Assembly: GCA_963643505.1 (NCBI GenBank)
Contig: CAVIKF010000012.1
Location: forward strand, 1 to 50,582
Source: CAVEFW01 sp963643505
GTDB lineage: Bacteria > Actinomycetota > Coriobacteriia > Coriobacteriales > Eggerthellaceae
DNA length: 50,582 nt
Direction: 5' to 3'
Positions 43,501 through 49,903 of the stretch are shown in pieces; position 1 is the stretch's first letter, and each line of letters opens with the position of its first letter. The position numbers were made by a program, and so were the translations under genes. Below the pieces are notes generated by a model. The model ran no database searches. It worked only from the letters and a program-made list of their open reading frames with translations, and was not told where the DNA came from.

Positions 43501-44209
43501 GGAAAATGGAACGGTAAGCTTTACAGTAACTCCTGCAAAGGGCTACACCATAAAAGAGGTTGCACTCAGCACGGGCAAAGCAGGTGAAGAAGCGCAAACA
43601 CTTGACGCGGTAGATGGTGTTTATACAACGCCCACTATTACGCAAAATTGCACCATTATCGTGACAACGAATGACCCGCTTATTCAGGTCGCTTCTATAG
43701 ACGTATGTAGCGACGAAGCGTTTGCGTACGTTAAAAACCCTGATGGGCAAAGTGATGGCGCCGAGCAAGGTTCACATAATGCAACGGGTTTGTACTTGGT
43801 AACCGCCAATGTTTCAAAGCTAGCATCTGGGTACGTTCCCTGTGTTGAAGGAACCAAGTTTGTCTATTACGGAGTGTCAGATGAGGCTGCTGGCGTCGGT
43901 AGTGTGACCTACGTGTACAAGACGTTGGTTTCTTACGATGTTGCACAAGCGCTTGATGCTGGCAGTGTAGATATTGAAGCTGTGGAAGGTCAGGCTGAAA
44001 TCAGCTCTGCTCTTAAGGGTGATGTTAATAGAAATGGTCGACTCAATATTGTAGATGCGCAAGTTGCTTACGATATTGCATGCGCCAGATACACGGCAAA
44101 CGCATTGTCTCCTGCAAGCTTCTTGGCCGCTGACGTAAATAACAACAACTGCGTTGATGCGTCGGACGCCTTTGCAATACAACACGCCATTCATTACGGT
44201 TGGGAGTAG
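37508..44209 (+). CDS. 2233-aa secreted multidomain protein: LRR/EF-hand-like modules, InlB repeats, Cys-rich repeats, C-terminal dockerin
   Basis: A signal peptide (STLLEKATSIFLAVSLSFGQ) is followed by four modules. Each opens with an EF-hand-like motif (NFPDSAFLAYVQKEFDKNDD near residue 54; others near 447, 850 and 1331, e.g. YLREYLSKNFDKDSDGFLS) and continues into irregular leucine-rich repeats. Most modules end in InlB/Listeria-Bacteroides repeats (FMGWYADKDLTQKYDF...LYAKW). From about 1680, five or more Cys-rich units follow (GHSLEAVAEVPATC, AYWKCTTCAKLFSDADG). The last 65 residues are a type I dockerin with two calcium loops (GDVNRNGRLNIVDAQVAYDI and ADVNNNNCVDASDAFAIQHA). There is no membrane anchor. 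AGGGA lies 5 nt before the ATG. No cohesin was recognised in the window. Confidence 0.92.
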   Translation: MKKSTLLEKATSIFLAVSLSFGQVAYAAAETDAGAGFEVGAGGTTTTRVEINVDNFPDSAFLAYVQKEFDKNDDNVLSAEEIADANSVNISNTSITSIKGIEHLSALRTFTAENSQVKDMDLSNNKELDTFNCRGSYSVETINLSGTKVKNIYAHVSNDSVKSIDLRNCPNLGTGNTCYIPGRGETVYVSPRATSFQPTAAGSGTVSYNYTIYVELTESDFAKTVDNDKTVSMSDILSPALLEAFETATDINYNKETKELVIPAKESTTTIEAKNARDDYSGHTTFVFTTPKYDQYYTVDFVTNGGSAVKSQHVADGGTVYKGAVISEKRNAKGSQLIDTWYTDEALTQEFDFNTPVTHPITLYAKWCYQVILQGENQTSIIDTIDIKYVQENTALAKPEDPVKDGKYFTGWYADNNLTSKYDFSQLVTDNMILYARFVSGVPIDAKHFPDDVFRNYLLTTVDKLLDGQCDGILTPDEASGVEELSFEGTALRDLTGIEYLPNLKKLDVSNTPLEKLDLSKNAKLESLTCKNMAKLGSIDVRAAGDFNALDCSGSTSIRSIDVSGTKVSDINLVDCTGIDDLYARNCPNLSTGLKLLRDNNINNPCGISSIHISAGMTGLRFGYWPKMPTIFISVSSDFYTLADDNSKIIDMTDLLGSWYIDILQESSDYDAAQKILCVPATNSGLALTTLVGSIWVETPKLKNRYEVTFETNGGTSVECQLREDGDTAEQPTKPTKDSYTFMGWYADKDLTQKYDFATPVTGNMTLYAKWGVQVDFNTGGLKNIDSQLLEIGSTVAQPDDIEIENYYFIGWFKDAGYTQRFDFSETLQTNTTVYAKLVQGYLPNATNFPNENFRSYLSVACDKDSDGVLSLDEINAFTCMSICTQAFSESSLCESTYHHDFTVVEDIKDFTGIEKLVGLSTIEIAGMSAPSLDLSANVKLQRVYLADFPSITSFDFSKFPSLKTVFFHGDVPITEIDLSGNTTVQDFWVSDLTELKTIDLSGSSVSSAYETGNMASLEKFDLRDCNELSWGIVVGGKAGEKVYISPSLKNIARGFHVGSDTEETEALNYEVVLDLDPTMYYINEGKDVNYKQFAPEDVMPTSMAKILKENGGRNYDSYRNLIKIPQGKTSYTVAGDGIHSNEKFTFNVPEDSTGGRVELKIYPRYGTMDRDGTQHYDDYLTFVTGYGEKIDFDALIANTPDLQGYTEYGGKKSPYAIISWGCMYLNGYQCSYTTFDKDAIITGSTSLDAIWGTYVNFHAPSDDDLYDTKAVRRGSTTPKPADPERTGYEFDGWYKGDGNPYDFGAANNFKCAQVDVYAHWKEGVYLNETRFPDQYLREYLSKNFDKDSDGFLSAEELKAVTAITLDGISIDKTAGTAQDSTGYVEDLTGIEYLTSLESVTIVNNVKIQNIDLTKSCAKTVTINNCSQGPNVDVSGSSVETLSVGGEGKTPVNIDVQGCTKLVSLTTPGKGEYVLVSPGMMNLTVAQMKETGNSQIVIDFGSDYYELDSNGDKVYKLSELMAPKLLEILGTATDTEAGKQYDATTRQLTVPHAQKQTQIDASHYSFFFKGIAWESAEKHIVDFVSDNATVQMGGETITSVSVLDGNALSFNVVADEDYGIDSVVFNDGKTDTELSPVGDGTAGSGAGAGTDAAGVSASKGFAEGSYTTPVVTGNSKVTIATHKHEWDDGAVKTQPTCTTDGLIEYSCKVDGCIATMEEFVAGEHKLVAIEEVPATCSTTGTEAYWKCTACNQLFESSSDGSLKEITEPKSIPATGHSLEAVAEVPATCTAIGAQAYWKCTTCAKLFSDADGTTEISAPLIIKPAGHSLEAVAEVPATCITAGSVAHWKCTVCEGLFKDAQGATKIDAPQIIPAKGHAISAVAEVPASCTTNGTKAYWTCNTCKKMFSDAAGTTEIKEPVVTPALQHNYVYKDNKDGMHSAYCSRCNAIQEGSTEKHEYNDKGYCNKCKAAQPTYTVTFECSTATVQIDNAPVSLAVVAENGTVSFTVTPAKGYTIKEVALSTGKAGEEAQTLDAVDGVYTTPTITQNCTIIVTTNDPLIQVASIDVCSDEAFAYVKNPDGQSDGAEQGSHNATGLYLVTANVSKLASGYVPCVEGTKFVYYGVSDEAAGVGSVTYVYKTLVSYDVAQALDAGSVDIEAVEGQAEISSALKGDVNRNGRLNIVDAQVAYDIACARYTANALSPASFLAADVNNNNCVDASDAFAIQHAIHYGWE

Positions 44210-44239
44210 CGTCGAAGGGGATAGCTTCAAAAGGAGTAA

Positions 44240-44350
44240 CACCACATAGCTCGTGTTCCTGCGGAAAGCTTCATAGACATAGGTTACGACCAAGCTAGAA
44301 AAAAGCGTCTTATCGAAAAAGGTCGTGCGACAGAGGATGATTTCCAATGA
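44240..44350 (+). pseudogene. Damaged antitoxin frame ahead of the PIN toxin
   Basis: After a stop at 44237-44239 the frame reads IARVPAESFIDIGYDQ, then RKKRLIEKGRATEDDFQ, and ends TGA, overlapping the toxin start as ATGA, the usual TA coupling. A strong AAAAGGAG lies 9 nt before an ATA codon (44246) where an ATG would be expected. Either the 5' part was lost when the dockerin gene came to lie next to it, or the start codon mutated. The peptide is basic and helical, like an antitoxin C-terminus. Confidence 0.5.
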
Positions 44351-44817
44351 ATCTGTTGCTCGACACAAACATCATTGTAGATGTGCTTCGCAAACGAGAT
44401 TTTAATTACAGCGAGTCCAGGTTCTTGCTTGCACTTGGCAAGTTGCACGAATTTGAGCTTTGGATAAGTCCTTCTCAACTTTCGGACCTTTTTTATATCC
44501 TTACGTCGGGCGGAAAGAGAAATCTCGCGGATTTAGTAAGCAAGGAATTTTCCGATTTGTTCAGCTTTATCCATGTTTGCACTTTTGGACACGAGGATGC
44601 CTGTGCTGCCGTTTCCGGTAATTTTGCTGATTTGGAAGATGCCCTTATTTACCAGGCTGCTCGTGCGGTAAAAGCTGAAGCAATTATTACTCGAAATAAA
44701 AAGGACTTTGCGATGTCAAATATACCAGCACTAAACAGCGTAGAGTTTTTTGACTGGCTTGCTTTGCGTAAAGGCATTTACTACGCGCAAATTGACGTTA
44801 AAGCTAAATGTAATTAA
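44347..44817 (+). CDS. PIN-domain toxin (second locus)
   Basis: A 156-aa VapC-like PIN ribonuclease with catalytic acids in MNLLLDTNIIVDVL, DLEDALIYQAARA and AIITRNKKDFAMS. It resembles the first PIN toxin in length and layout (RNKKDF versus RNSKDF) but is clearly a different lineage. The start overlaps the preceding damaged antitoxin frame (ATGA). With no intact antitoxin visible, the toxin is either inactive, neutralised in trans, or the short upstream peptide still works. Confidence 0.87.
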   Translation: MNLLLDTNIIVDVLRKRDFNYSESRFLLALGKLHEFELWISPSQLSDLFYILTSGGKRNLADLVSKEFSDLFSFIHVCTFGHEDACAAVSGNFADLEDALIYQAARAVKAEAIITRNKKDFAMSNIPALNSVEFFDWLALRKGIYYAQIDVKAKCN

Positions 44818-44930
44818 GGCGTCTGCTTGCTGCTAAGGTCTTTGTAGACACGGAGGTCCGGATTTCCATGTGACAAATCAATCGTCAGCCGTTGTGCTTA
44901 CAAGTGTCTACGAAGCTTGACTAGTACAGA

Positions 44931-45016
44931 CTGTGCCAATTGTGCATAAATCCTACCGCTCAGACTGTGCCAATCGTGCAAAATTCCTTATATCGAAACT
45001 GTGCCAATCGTGCAAA
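44931..45016 (+). repeat. Three direct repeats at a 34-bp period before the ATPase pseudogene
   Basis: The core CTGTGCCAATCGTGCAAA occurs at 44931 (two to three changes), 44965 and 44999, exactly 34 bp apart, with unrelated sequence between. The last copy ends 37 bp before the ATG of the DUF4143 ATPase pseudogene. The 113 bp between the PIN toxin and the array contain an inverted repeat GTAGACAC/GTGTCTAC and no gene. Confidence 0.92.
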
Positions 45017-45052
45017 CGCCTGGTCGCAGGATAATAAACAAGGAGAACTTAC

Positions 45053-46022
45053 ATGTTCAAACGCCATGCATACGAAAAGCTGCTCAAATGGAAAAATGAG
45101 GCCAAGGGTAAGCAAGCCATGCTCATTGGCTGTGGGTGAACAACAGCTTGCGGTGGTTATTCGTGATTCCTTTGAAAGAAAAGCTCCTCTTCCAGAAGCT
45201 ATTCATCGTAAAGCCGAACGTCTGTTTCGGGAATATATGCTGGTTGGAGGAATGCCACAGGCTGTGGAAACGTTTCTGCTTGAGAAGGATTTTGGCAAAG
45301 TTGACGCAGTAAAGCGCGGTATTTTAAAACTTTATGGCGAAGATATTGAAAAATTTGGCGGAACCGATGCGTTGCGTATTCGCCGCGTTTTTTCTACTCT
45401 CCCCGGACAGCTTTCCCGTCATGAAAAGAAATTTATACTCGCGGCCCTTGACAAAAATGCGCGCAGCAGAGATTACGCAGATGCGTTTTTCTGGCTATCC
45501 GATGCTTGCATAAGTTCAACATGCCTTGGGGTTAATGACCCATCTGTTGGACTTGCAGCTACCGCAAACGAAGGCGTATTCAAGTGTTATATGGCAGACA
45601 CAGGGCTTTTAGTGTCTCAGTTATTTGCCGATAACGAAGAAACGCCGCATGAAGTTTACCGCGATATTTTGCTTGGTAAACTTGAAATTAATGAGGGAAT
45701 GTTTACGGAAAACGTTGTTGCTCAGCAGCTGTTGGCCAGCGGGCATGGGCTTTATTTCTATTCGAATCGTGATCGTGAGAATAGTTCCAATACCATGGAA
45801 GTTGATTTTCTGATAACAGCCGGTTATGACAACGCGGCGGGGCGTATGCGCGTTTCTCCTATTGAGGTGAAGTCAACAAAACGCTACGGTGTGAAGTCGC
45901 TTGATAAGTTTAAGACGAATTTTGATTCACGTGTGGGTACGCGCTATATCTTGCATCCAAAGCCAATGAGCATCGAGGGAGACCTCGTGCGTCTTCCGTT
46001 GTATATGACATATTTGCTGTAA
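45053..46022 (+). pseudogene. DUF4143 AAA ATPase gene with its AAA core deleted
   Basis: From ATG 45053 (AAGGAG upstream) the frame reads FKRHAYEKLLKWKNEAKGKQ, AMLIGCG and stops at 45137. This is the usual N-terminus up to the point where Walker A should begin. The rest of the gene is found in another frame to 46022: YMLVGGMPQAVETFL, YMADTGLL, FTENVVAQQLLASGHGLYFY and the nuclease-like MEVDFLI...PIEVKSTKRY. Walker A, Walker B and sensor 1 (roughly 140 residues) are missing. A single deletion with frame change explains this. The remaining C-terminal frame is long and undamaged, so the event is recent. Confidence 0.85.
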
Positions 46023-46140
46023 ACTCCGGTAAGGTAAATTCACTTCCGGTAGCGCTATAATCAGTACACAAATGCCTGAATTTTCACAAGAGCTGTTGCA
46101 AGTTTGTTTGTTGTTAAAGTATTCGAAGACAAGAAACTTG

Positions 46141-46222
46141 GAAAACGCACAAAAACTACGCTCTTAAACCTTTGAAAACGCACAAAAATGTAGCATAATT
46201 ACCATAGAAAACGTACAAACAT
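46141..46222 (+). repeat. Three direct repeats at a 33-bp period before the intact ATPase gene
   Basis: The core GAAAACGCACAAAAA occurs at 46141, 46174 and, with two changes, 46207, exactly 33 bp apart. The last copy ends 70 bp before the ATPase start codon. The sequence differs from the array at 44931, but copy number, period and position are the same. The preceding stretch (46023-46140) has no gene. Confidence 0.92.
46172..46199 (+). promoter_or_regulatory. ATPase promoter embedded in the repeat array
   Basis: TTGAAA (46172-46177) overlaps the start of the second repeat copy. CATAAT (46194-46199) lies 16 bp further on, before the third copy. Repeat-bound protein would therefore block or modulate transcription. 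Confidence 0.5.
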
Positions 46223-46291
46223 GCAGATATTCACCTGTGTTCGTGCTGCGTGAGGCCACATGCGGCAAGTTAGAAGCGAAAGGTGCAAGTT

Positions 46292-47641
46292 ATGCTTACA
46301 AGGAAAATCGAAAAGGATATTTCCCACTGGATAGAAAATAGCAGCAAAGCGTTGCTTGTGTACGGTGTTCGCCAAGCAGGCAAGACCTTTATTATTCGCA
46401 AATGTTTAAAAGAAGCTGGGTGTAATTACGTTGAATTTAACTTAATCCGGCAACCAAAAATAGTTGAAATCCTTACACGTGCAACCGATGTAGACGATTT
46501 GATTATGAAGTTGTCTCTGTTTAGCGAAAAAAGGATAACACCAGGTGAAACCATTATCTTTTTCGATGAAATTCAAAGGTACAAAGAAATTGTTACCAAA
46601 ATAAAATTTTTAGTAGATGATAAGCGTTTTCGCTACATTCTTTCCGGGTCTCTTTTAGGGATAGAAATTACAAACTTGAAATCTGCACCGGTGGGTTATT
46701 TGCAAACACTTACCATGTACCCTCTTGATTTCCAGGAGTTTCTACAAATATTTAATGTTGATGAGAAGATACTGCACAATCTTAAGAGCGCCTATATCTC
46801 TAAAACACCTGTTGACGAATTAGTTCATAAGAAATTAATTGATATATTTAATTTGTATCTTATTGTTGGGGGTATGCCAGCTGCGGTGGAAAAATACCGG
46901 CTTACCAGCAATATTGATGATGTGATAGATGAGCACAAGTCAATTATTGAGCAATACAAGCTAGATTTTACACAATACGAAGAAGAGAATCGCAAGCTGC
47001 TTATAACGCGCATTTATGAGTTAATTCCAGCTGAGCTTAATGAAAAAAATAAAAGATTTAACGTAGCGGATCTTAACAAAAACATTCGCTATGACAGGGT
47101 TGAAAATAGCTTTACGTGGCTGTTGAAAGCGGGGGTTTCCCTTGCTGCTCTCAATACAACAGAACCTACTGTGCCTTTAATGCTAAACGAGAAAAGCAGT
47201 TTATTCAAAATGTTTTTATCCGATGTTGGACTATTGACTACTATCTATGGAAAGCCATGTAAATTAAAAATTGTGAATAACGAAGGGGGTATCAACAAAG
47301 GCGCAGTATACGAAAATGTTGTTGCGCAGGAGCTTTATGCTCATGGGTATTCCTTGTACTATTACAACAGCAAAAAAAAGGGCGAGCTTGACTTTGTTAT
47401 AGAACATAAGGGCCATGTTCTTCCTATAGAAGTAAAAAGCGGTAAAGATTACGAAAGGCATTCTGCTCTTAACAACGTAATGGATGTTCATGAATACGGA
47501 ATTGAAGAGGCGCTTGTTCTATCTAATAGCAACGTAAAAACAAGGGGAAAGTTTACCTATCTTCCTATGTATATGCTTATGTTTTTGCAAGAAAACGAAG
47601 AAGAGTTTGCAGATATTTCGCTTGAAAGATATTCCTTTTAA
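46292..47641 (+). CDS. AAA ATPase with DUF4143 / PD-(D/E)XK-like C-terminal domain
   Basis: A 449-aa protein. The N-terminal P-loop domain has Walker A GVRQAGKT, Walker B IIFFDEIQ and the sensor-like YILSGSLLG. The GGMPAAVEKY motif marks the start of the middle helical (DUF4143) part. The C-terminal domain has the nuclease-like signature VYENVVAQEL, GELDFVIEHK and LPIEVKSGK, that is, the E...D...E-x-K pattern of PD-(D/E)XK folds. The family is widespread and its function is poorly known. GAAAGGTG lies 6 nt before the ATG at 46292. The gene is visibly more AT-rich than any other in the window, which suggests transfer. Three 33-bp-spaced repeats stand upstream. Confidence 0.92.
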   Translation: MLTRKIEKDISHWIENSSKALLVYGVRQAGKTFIIRKCLKEAGCNYVEFNLIRQPKIVEILTRATDVDDLIMKLSLFSEKRITPGETIIFFDEIQRYKEIVTKIKFLVDDKRFRYILSGSLLGIEITNLKSAPVGYLQTLTMYPLDFQEFLQIFNVDEKILHNLKSAYISKTPVDELVHKKLIDIFNLYLIVGGMPAAVEKYRLTSNIDDVIDEHKSIIEQYKLDFTQYEEENRKLLITRIYELIPAELNEKNKRFNVADLNKNIRYDRVENSFTWLLKAGVSLAALNTTEPTVPLMLNEKSSLFKMFLSDVGLLTTIYGKPCKLKIVNNEGGINKGAVYENVVAQELYAHGYSLYYYNSKKKGELDFVIEHKGHVLPIEVKSGKDYERHSALNNVMDVHEYGIEEALVLSNSNVKTRGKFTYLPMYMLMFLQENEEEFADISLERYSF

Positions 47642-47777
47642 TACATTTGCTTCAGGTCTGCCTGTCTTTATGCTTGCTTCCGTTCTCTGTTGAACGCTTT
47701 CTTGTCTCTCCGTTCACCGTGCGCGGCTCGTTAGAACCGCGCGCAAGCTAGATTTCCAACTAGGAAAGGACCCGCAT

Positions 47778-47960
47778 ATGGCAACAATCGACGTTGACCG
47801 CCTTCGCGAATACCTGAAGGATTACTGCGGCACCGCGGTCTTCGGCGGTTTCCCAGCGGCGCTGTTTGATCTCGGCGAAATTGAATCCTTGTCGGGCCAA
47901 GAGCTTTGCCGAAAGGCCGAGCAACTAGGCGTTGACCTGCGGAAATTTGTGGTTGACTAG
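47778..47960 (+). CDS. Small conserved hypothetical protein
   Basis: A 60-aa acidic protein (RLREYLKDYCGTAVFGGFPA, then LCRKAEQLGVDLRKFVVD). AGGAAAGGA lies 8-9 nt before the ATG. Similar small proteins are, from memory, common in Coriobacteriia. No function is known. A GCGCGG/CCGCGC hairpin lies about 30 bp upstream. Confidence 0.75.
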   Translation: MATIDVDRLREYLKDYCGTAVFGGFPAALFDLGEIESLSGQELCRKAEQLGVDLRKFVVD

Positions 47961-48401
47961 CCATGGTCGAACGAGCACTCAATTATCCCGACGTTACCTA
48001 CATGATGCATTTTTCTGTGCCTTGTAATGGTGATGTCGCGGGTGCTGGCATGTTCATCCCATTTGTTCATGCGGCAGATAAGCGCATAAAAGGACATACA
48101 GGCCATGACCTGCGAGCGGAATTTCCCTTCATTAACAAGCGAATCCCTACACTTTGGGCAAAGTGCGTCAATTTGAATACAAGCGCAAGCTGCACGCAGG
48201 GTTTGCGCGAACCTAAACAGCGACAGCTGTCTGAAACCATTGCTACCTAAGAACAAGGTAGCAATAGGTGGGAGCTGGGCGGGTCGTGTCTTCTTTGAGA
48301 CTAGACGTTGGTTTGCAAGTCCTCCCGCTAAACGCCTTTTTCGTCTTGCCCCGAGCGGCCCACCCTCTCATACATGGCTCTTCTGCTAGGTGGGGGAGAC
48401 G
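47961..48401. other. 441 bp without a recognisable gene
   Basis: There are open frames on both strands (plus 47963-48250, minus 47957-48256), but neither has a recognisable domain, natural-looking codon use or a ribosome site. The plus frame begins 2 bp after the preceding stop and could in principle be coupled to it. The region may be decayed sequence. Confidence 0.5.
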
Positions 48402-48407
48402 TATAAT
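48402..48407 (+). promoter_or_regulatory. TATAAT -10 box of the nitrilase-family gene
   Basis: A perfect TATAAT lies 40 bp before the ATG at 48447. No matching -35 box is evident 16-18 bp upstream, so the promoter may depend on an activator. Confidence 0.45.
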
Positions 48408-48446
48408 GTGCCTACACCGCCCTTTATCGAGCAGAAAGGAAGCAGC

Positions 48447-49367
48447 ATGGTGAAGCTAGCAGCCGTTTCTTGTGCAAGCGACCCGCGGAACAAGAAGGCA
48501 AACCTCGAAACGATGGTCAGGTGGATCGAGGAGGCCGCACGGCAAGACGTCGACATCCTTGTCTTCCCCGAAGGCCAATTGACCGGCCGCGGGACAGGTT
48601 TTATGACCGAGTACAAGGCCGAGGACAAGCTCTATTGGTTTGAAAACTGCGAGCTGGTGCCCGAGGGGCCCTCCGTCAAGGAGATCATCAGCCAGGCGAA
48701 AAAGCACGGTATGTACATCTGCTGGGGCATGGCGGAACGCGACCCCAATAGGGCCACAATCATGCACAATGCGTCGGTTCTCGTTGGTCCCGAAGGCTTT
48801 GTGGGGAAGTATCGCAAGGTTCACCTGCCTTTGGCGGAGAGGTTCTGCATCACGCCGGGGTTCGACTATCCGGTCTTTGACACCGAATTCGGCAAAGTGG
48901 GCCTTATGACCTGCTACGACAAGATGTATCCCGAGGTGGCGCGAAGCCTCGCCGTGCAAGGAGCGGAGATCATCCTGTGCGGCACGGGTTGGCCCAACCT
49001 CACCCAGTCTGAGGATGATCCCGACCATAAGGCCTATATGACGATCACGCCCGCCAGGGCCTTGGAGAACATGGTCGCTTGGGTCGAGGCGACCGCGGGC
49101 GACGCTGCTGACGCAGAGCAGAAAAGGTTCGAGGGGCACTCCATGATATACGGGCCTAGCCCCAACCAGCTGCTTGCCATGACGGGCTTCGGCGAGGACA
49201 TGGCTGTTGCAGAGATCGACCTGCAAAACGAGCTCGCCCAGGCGCGCTTCGTGTCCATGAACGGCTCCGACCTGCTGCAGGATCGCGTCCCGAGCACATA
49301 TTGGCACCTCACCGAGTTCGACGAGTACTCCCGTTTTGCTGCCGGTCTTAAAACTTATGACAAGTGA
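48447..49367 (+). CDS. Carbon-nitrogen hydrolase (nitrilase superfamily)
   Basis: A 306-aa amidase/nitrilase-fold enzyme with the complete triad: Glu in ILVFPEGQLTGRG, Lys in GKYRKVHLPLAERF and Cys in MTCYDKMYPEVARSLA. The superfamily hydrolyses amides, carbamoyl groups or nitriles. The sequence does not point to one substrate. AAAGGAAG precedes the ATG at 48447. The GC-rich codons resemble those of the left block, so this is probably a core gene. A 39-bp tandem repeat starts directly after the stop. Confidence 0.93.
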   Translation: MVKLAAVSCASDPRNKKANLETMVRWIEEAARQDVDILVFPEGQLTGRGTGFMTEYKAEDKLYWFENCELVPEGPSVKEIISQAKKHGMYICWGMAERDPNRATIMHNASVLVGPEGFVGKYRKVHLPLAERFCITPGFDYPVFDTEFGKVGLMTCYDKMYPEVARSLAVQGAEIILCGTGWPNLTQSEDDPDHKAYMTITPARALENMVAWVEATAGDAADAEQKRFEGHSMIYGPSPNQLLAMTGFGEDMAVAEIDLQNELAQARFVSMNGSDLLQDRVPSTYWHLTEFDEYSRFAAGLKTYDK

Positions 49368-49479
49368 GCCGACAGGGCAGAAAAAACGGCAGGGAAAACA
49401 AAGCAAGCCGACAGGGCAGAAAAAACGGCAGGGAAAACAAAGCAAGCCGACAGGGCAGAAAAAACGGCAGGGAAAACAA
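49368..49479. repeat. Three tandem 39-bp repeats directly after the hydrolase stop codon
   Basis: Units beginning GCCGACAGGGCAG start at 49368, 49407 and 49446, all but identical. The first base follows the TGA stop at 49365-49367. The unit length is a multiple of three and the repeats have no stop in one plus-strand frame, but no gene seems to use them. Confidence 0.95.
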
Positions 49480-49903
49480 GATCATGCGCCGCCCTTCAAA
49501 AGAGTGGTTCATGACCTGCTGCTTGTCATGGCGTAAGGGCTTCCAAACAACATAATAGGGGAGTGGCGTTCACACGGCGTGGAGCAGGCCGCATGAACGG
49601 CCCTTTCATCAGAAGTGCATCATAGCGCATAGCTGGTGTACGTCATAACGAATAGTTTGACAGTAATAACCCTAAGGTATAAGGATTTACGGAGAGGACG
49701 TGCTTCTGACAACGGTGCCCATCCAATAACTCACACGAGAAGCATGTAGTTGCAATTTTGCCAAATTGAGAAATATAAAAATATGATAATAGATATTATG
49801 TAAAGTTAGATATAAGAAGCATCATTGAATGACAATGGTTGATTCTCATCTCGTTACAGAAGGCTTGTGGGGACGACCTCGTCTTTCTGTCCTACCCTTG
49901 GGA
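49480..49903. other. AT-rich stretch without a gene; one weak promoter-like site
   Basis: No credible open frame is present. TTGACA (49657-49662) and TATAAG (49678-49683) are only 15 bp apart, a poor promoter spacing, and no gene follows on that strand. The stretch 49740-49850 is very AT-rich. It probably marks the border between the core gene on the left and the phage-like remnants on the right. Confidence 0.5.

Noticed and set aside
44931..46222. Possible short CRISPR arrays (regular 33-34 bp period)
   Set aside because: Only three copies each, repeat cores of 15-18 bp with 16-18 bp between them, no cas genes and degenerate first or last copies. They fit promoter-linked direct repeats better.
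49657..49683. TTGACA/TATAAG promoter
   Set aside because: Spacing is only 15 bp and no gene follows on the plus strand.
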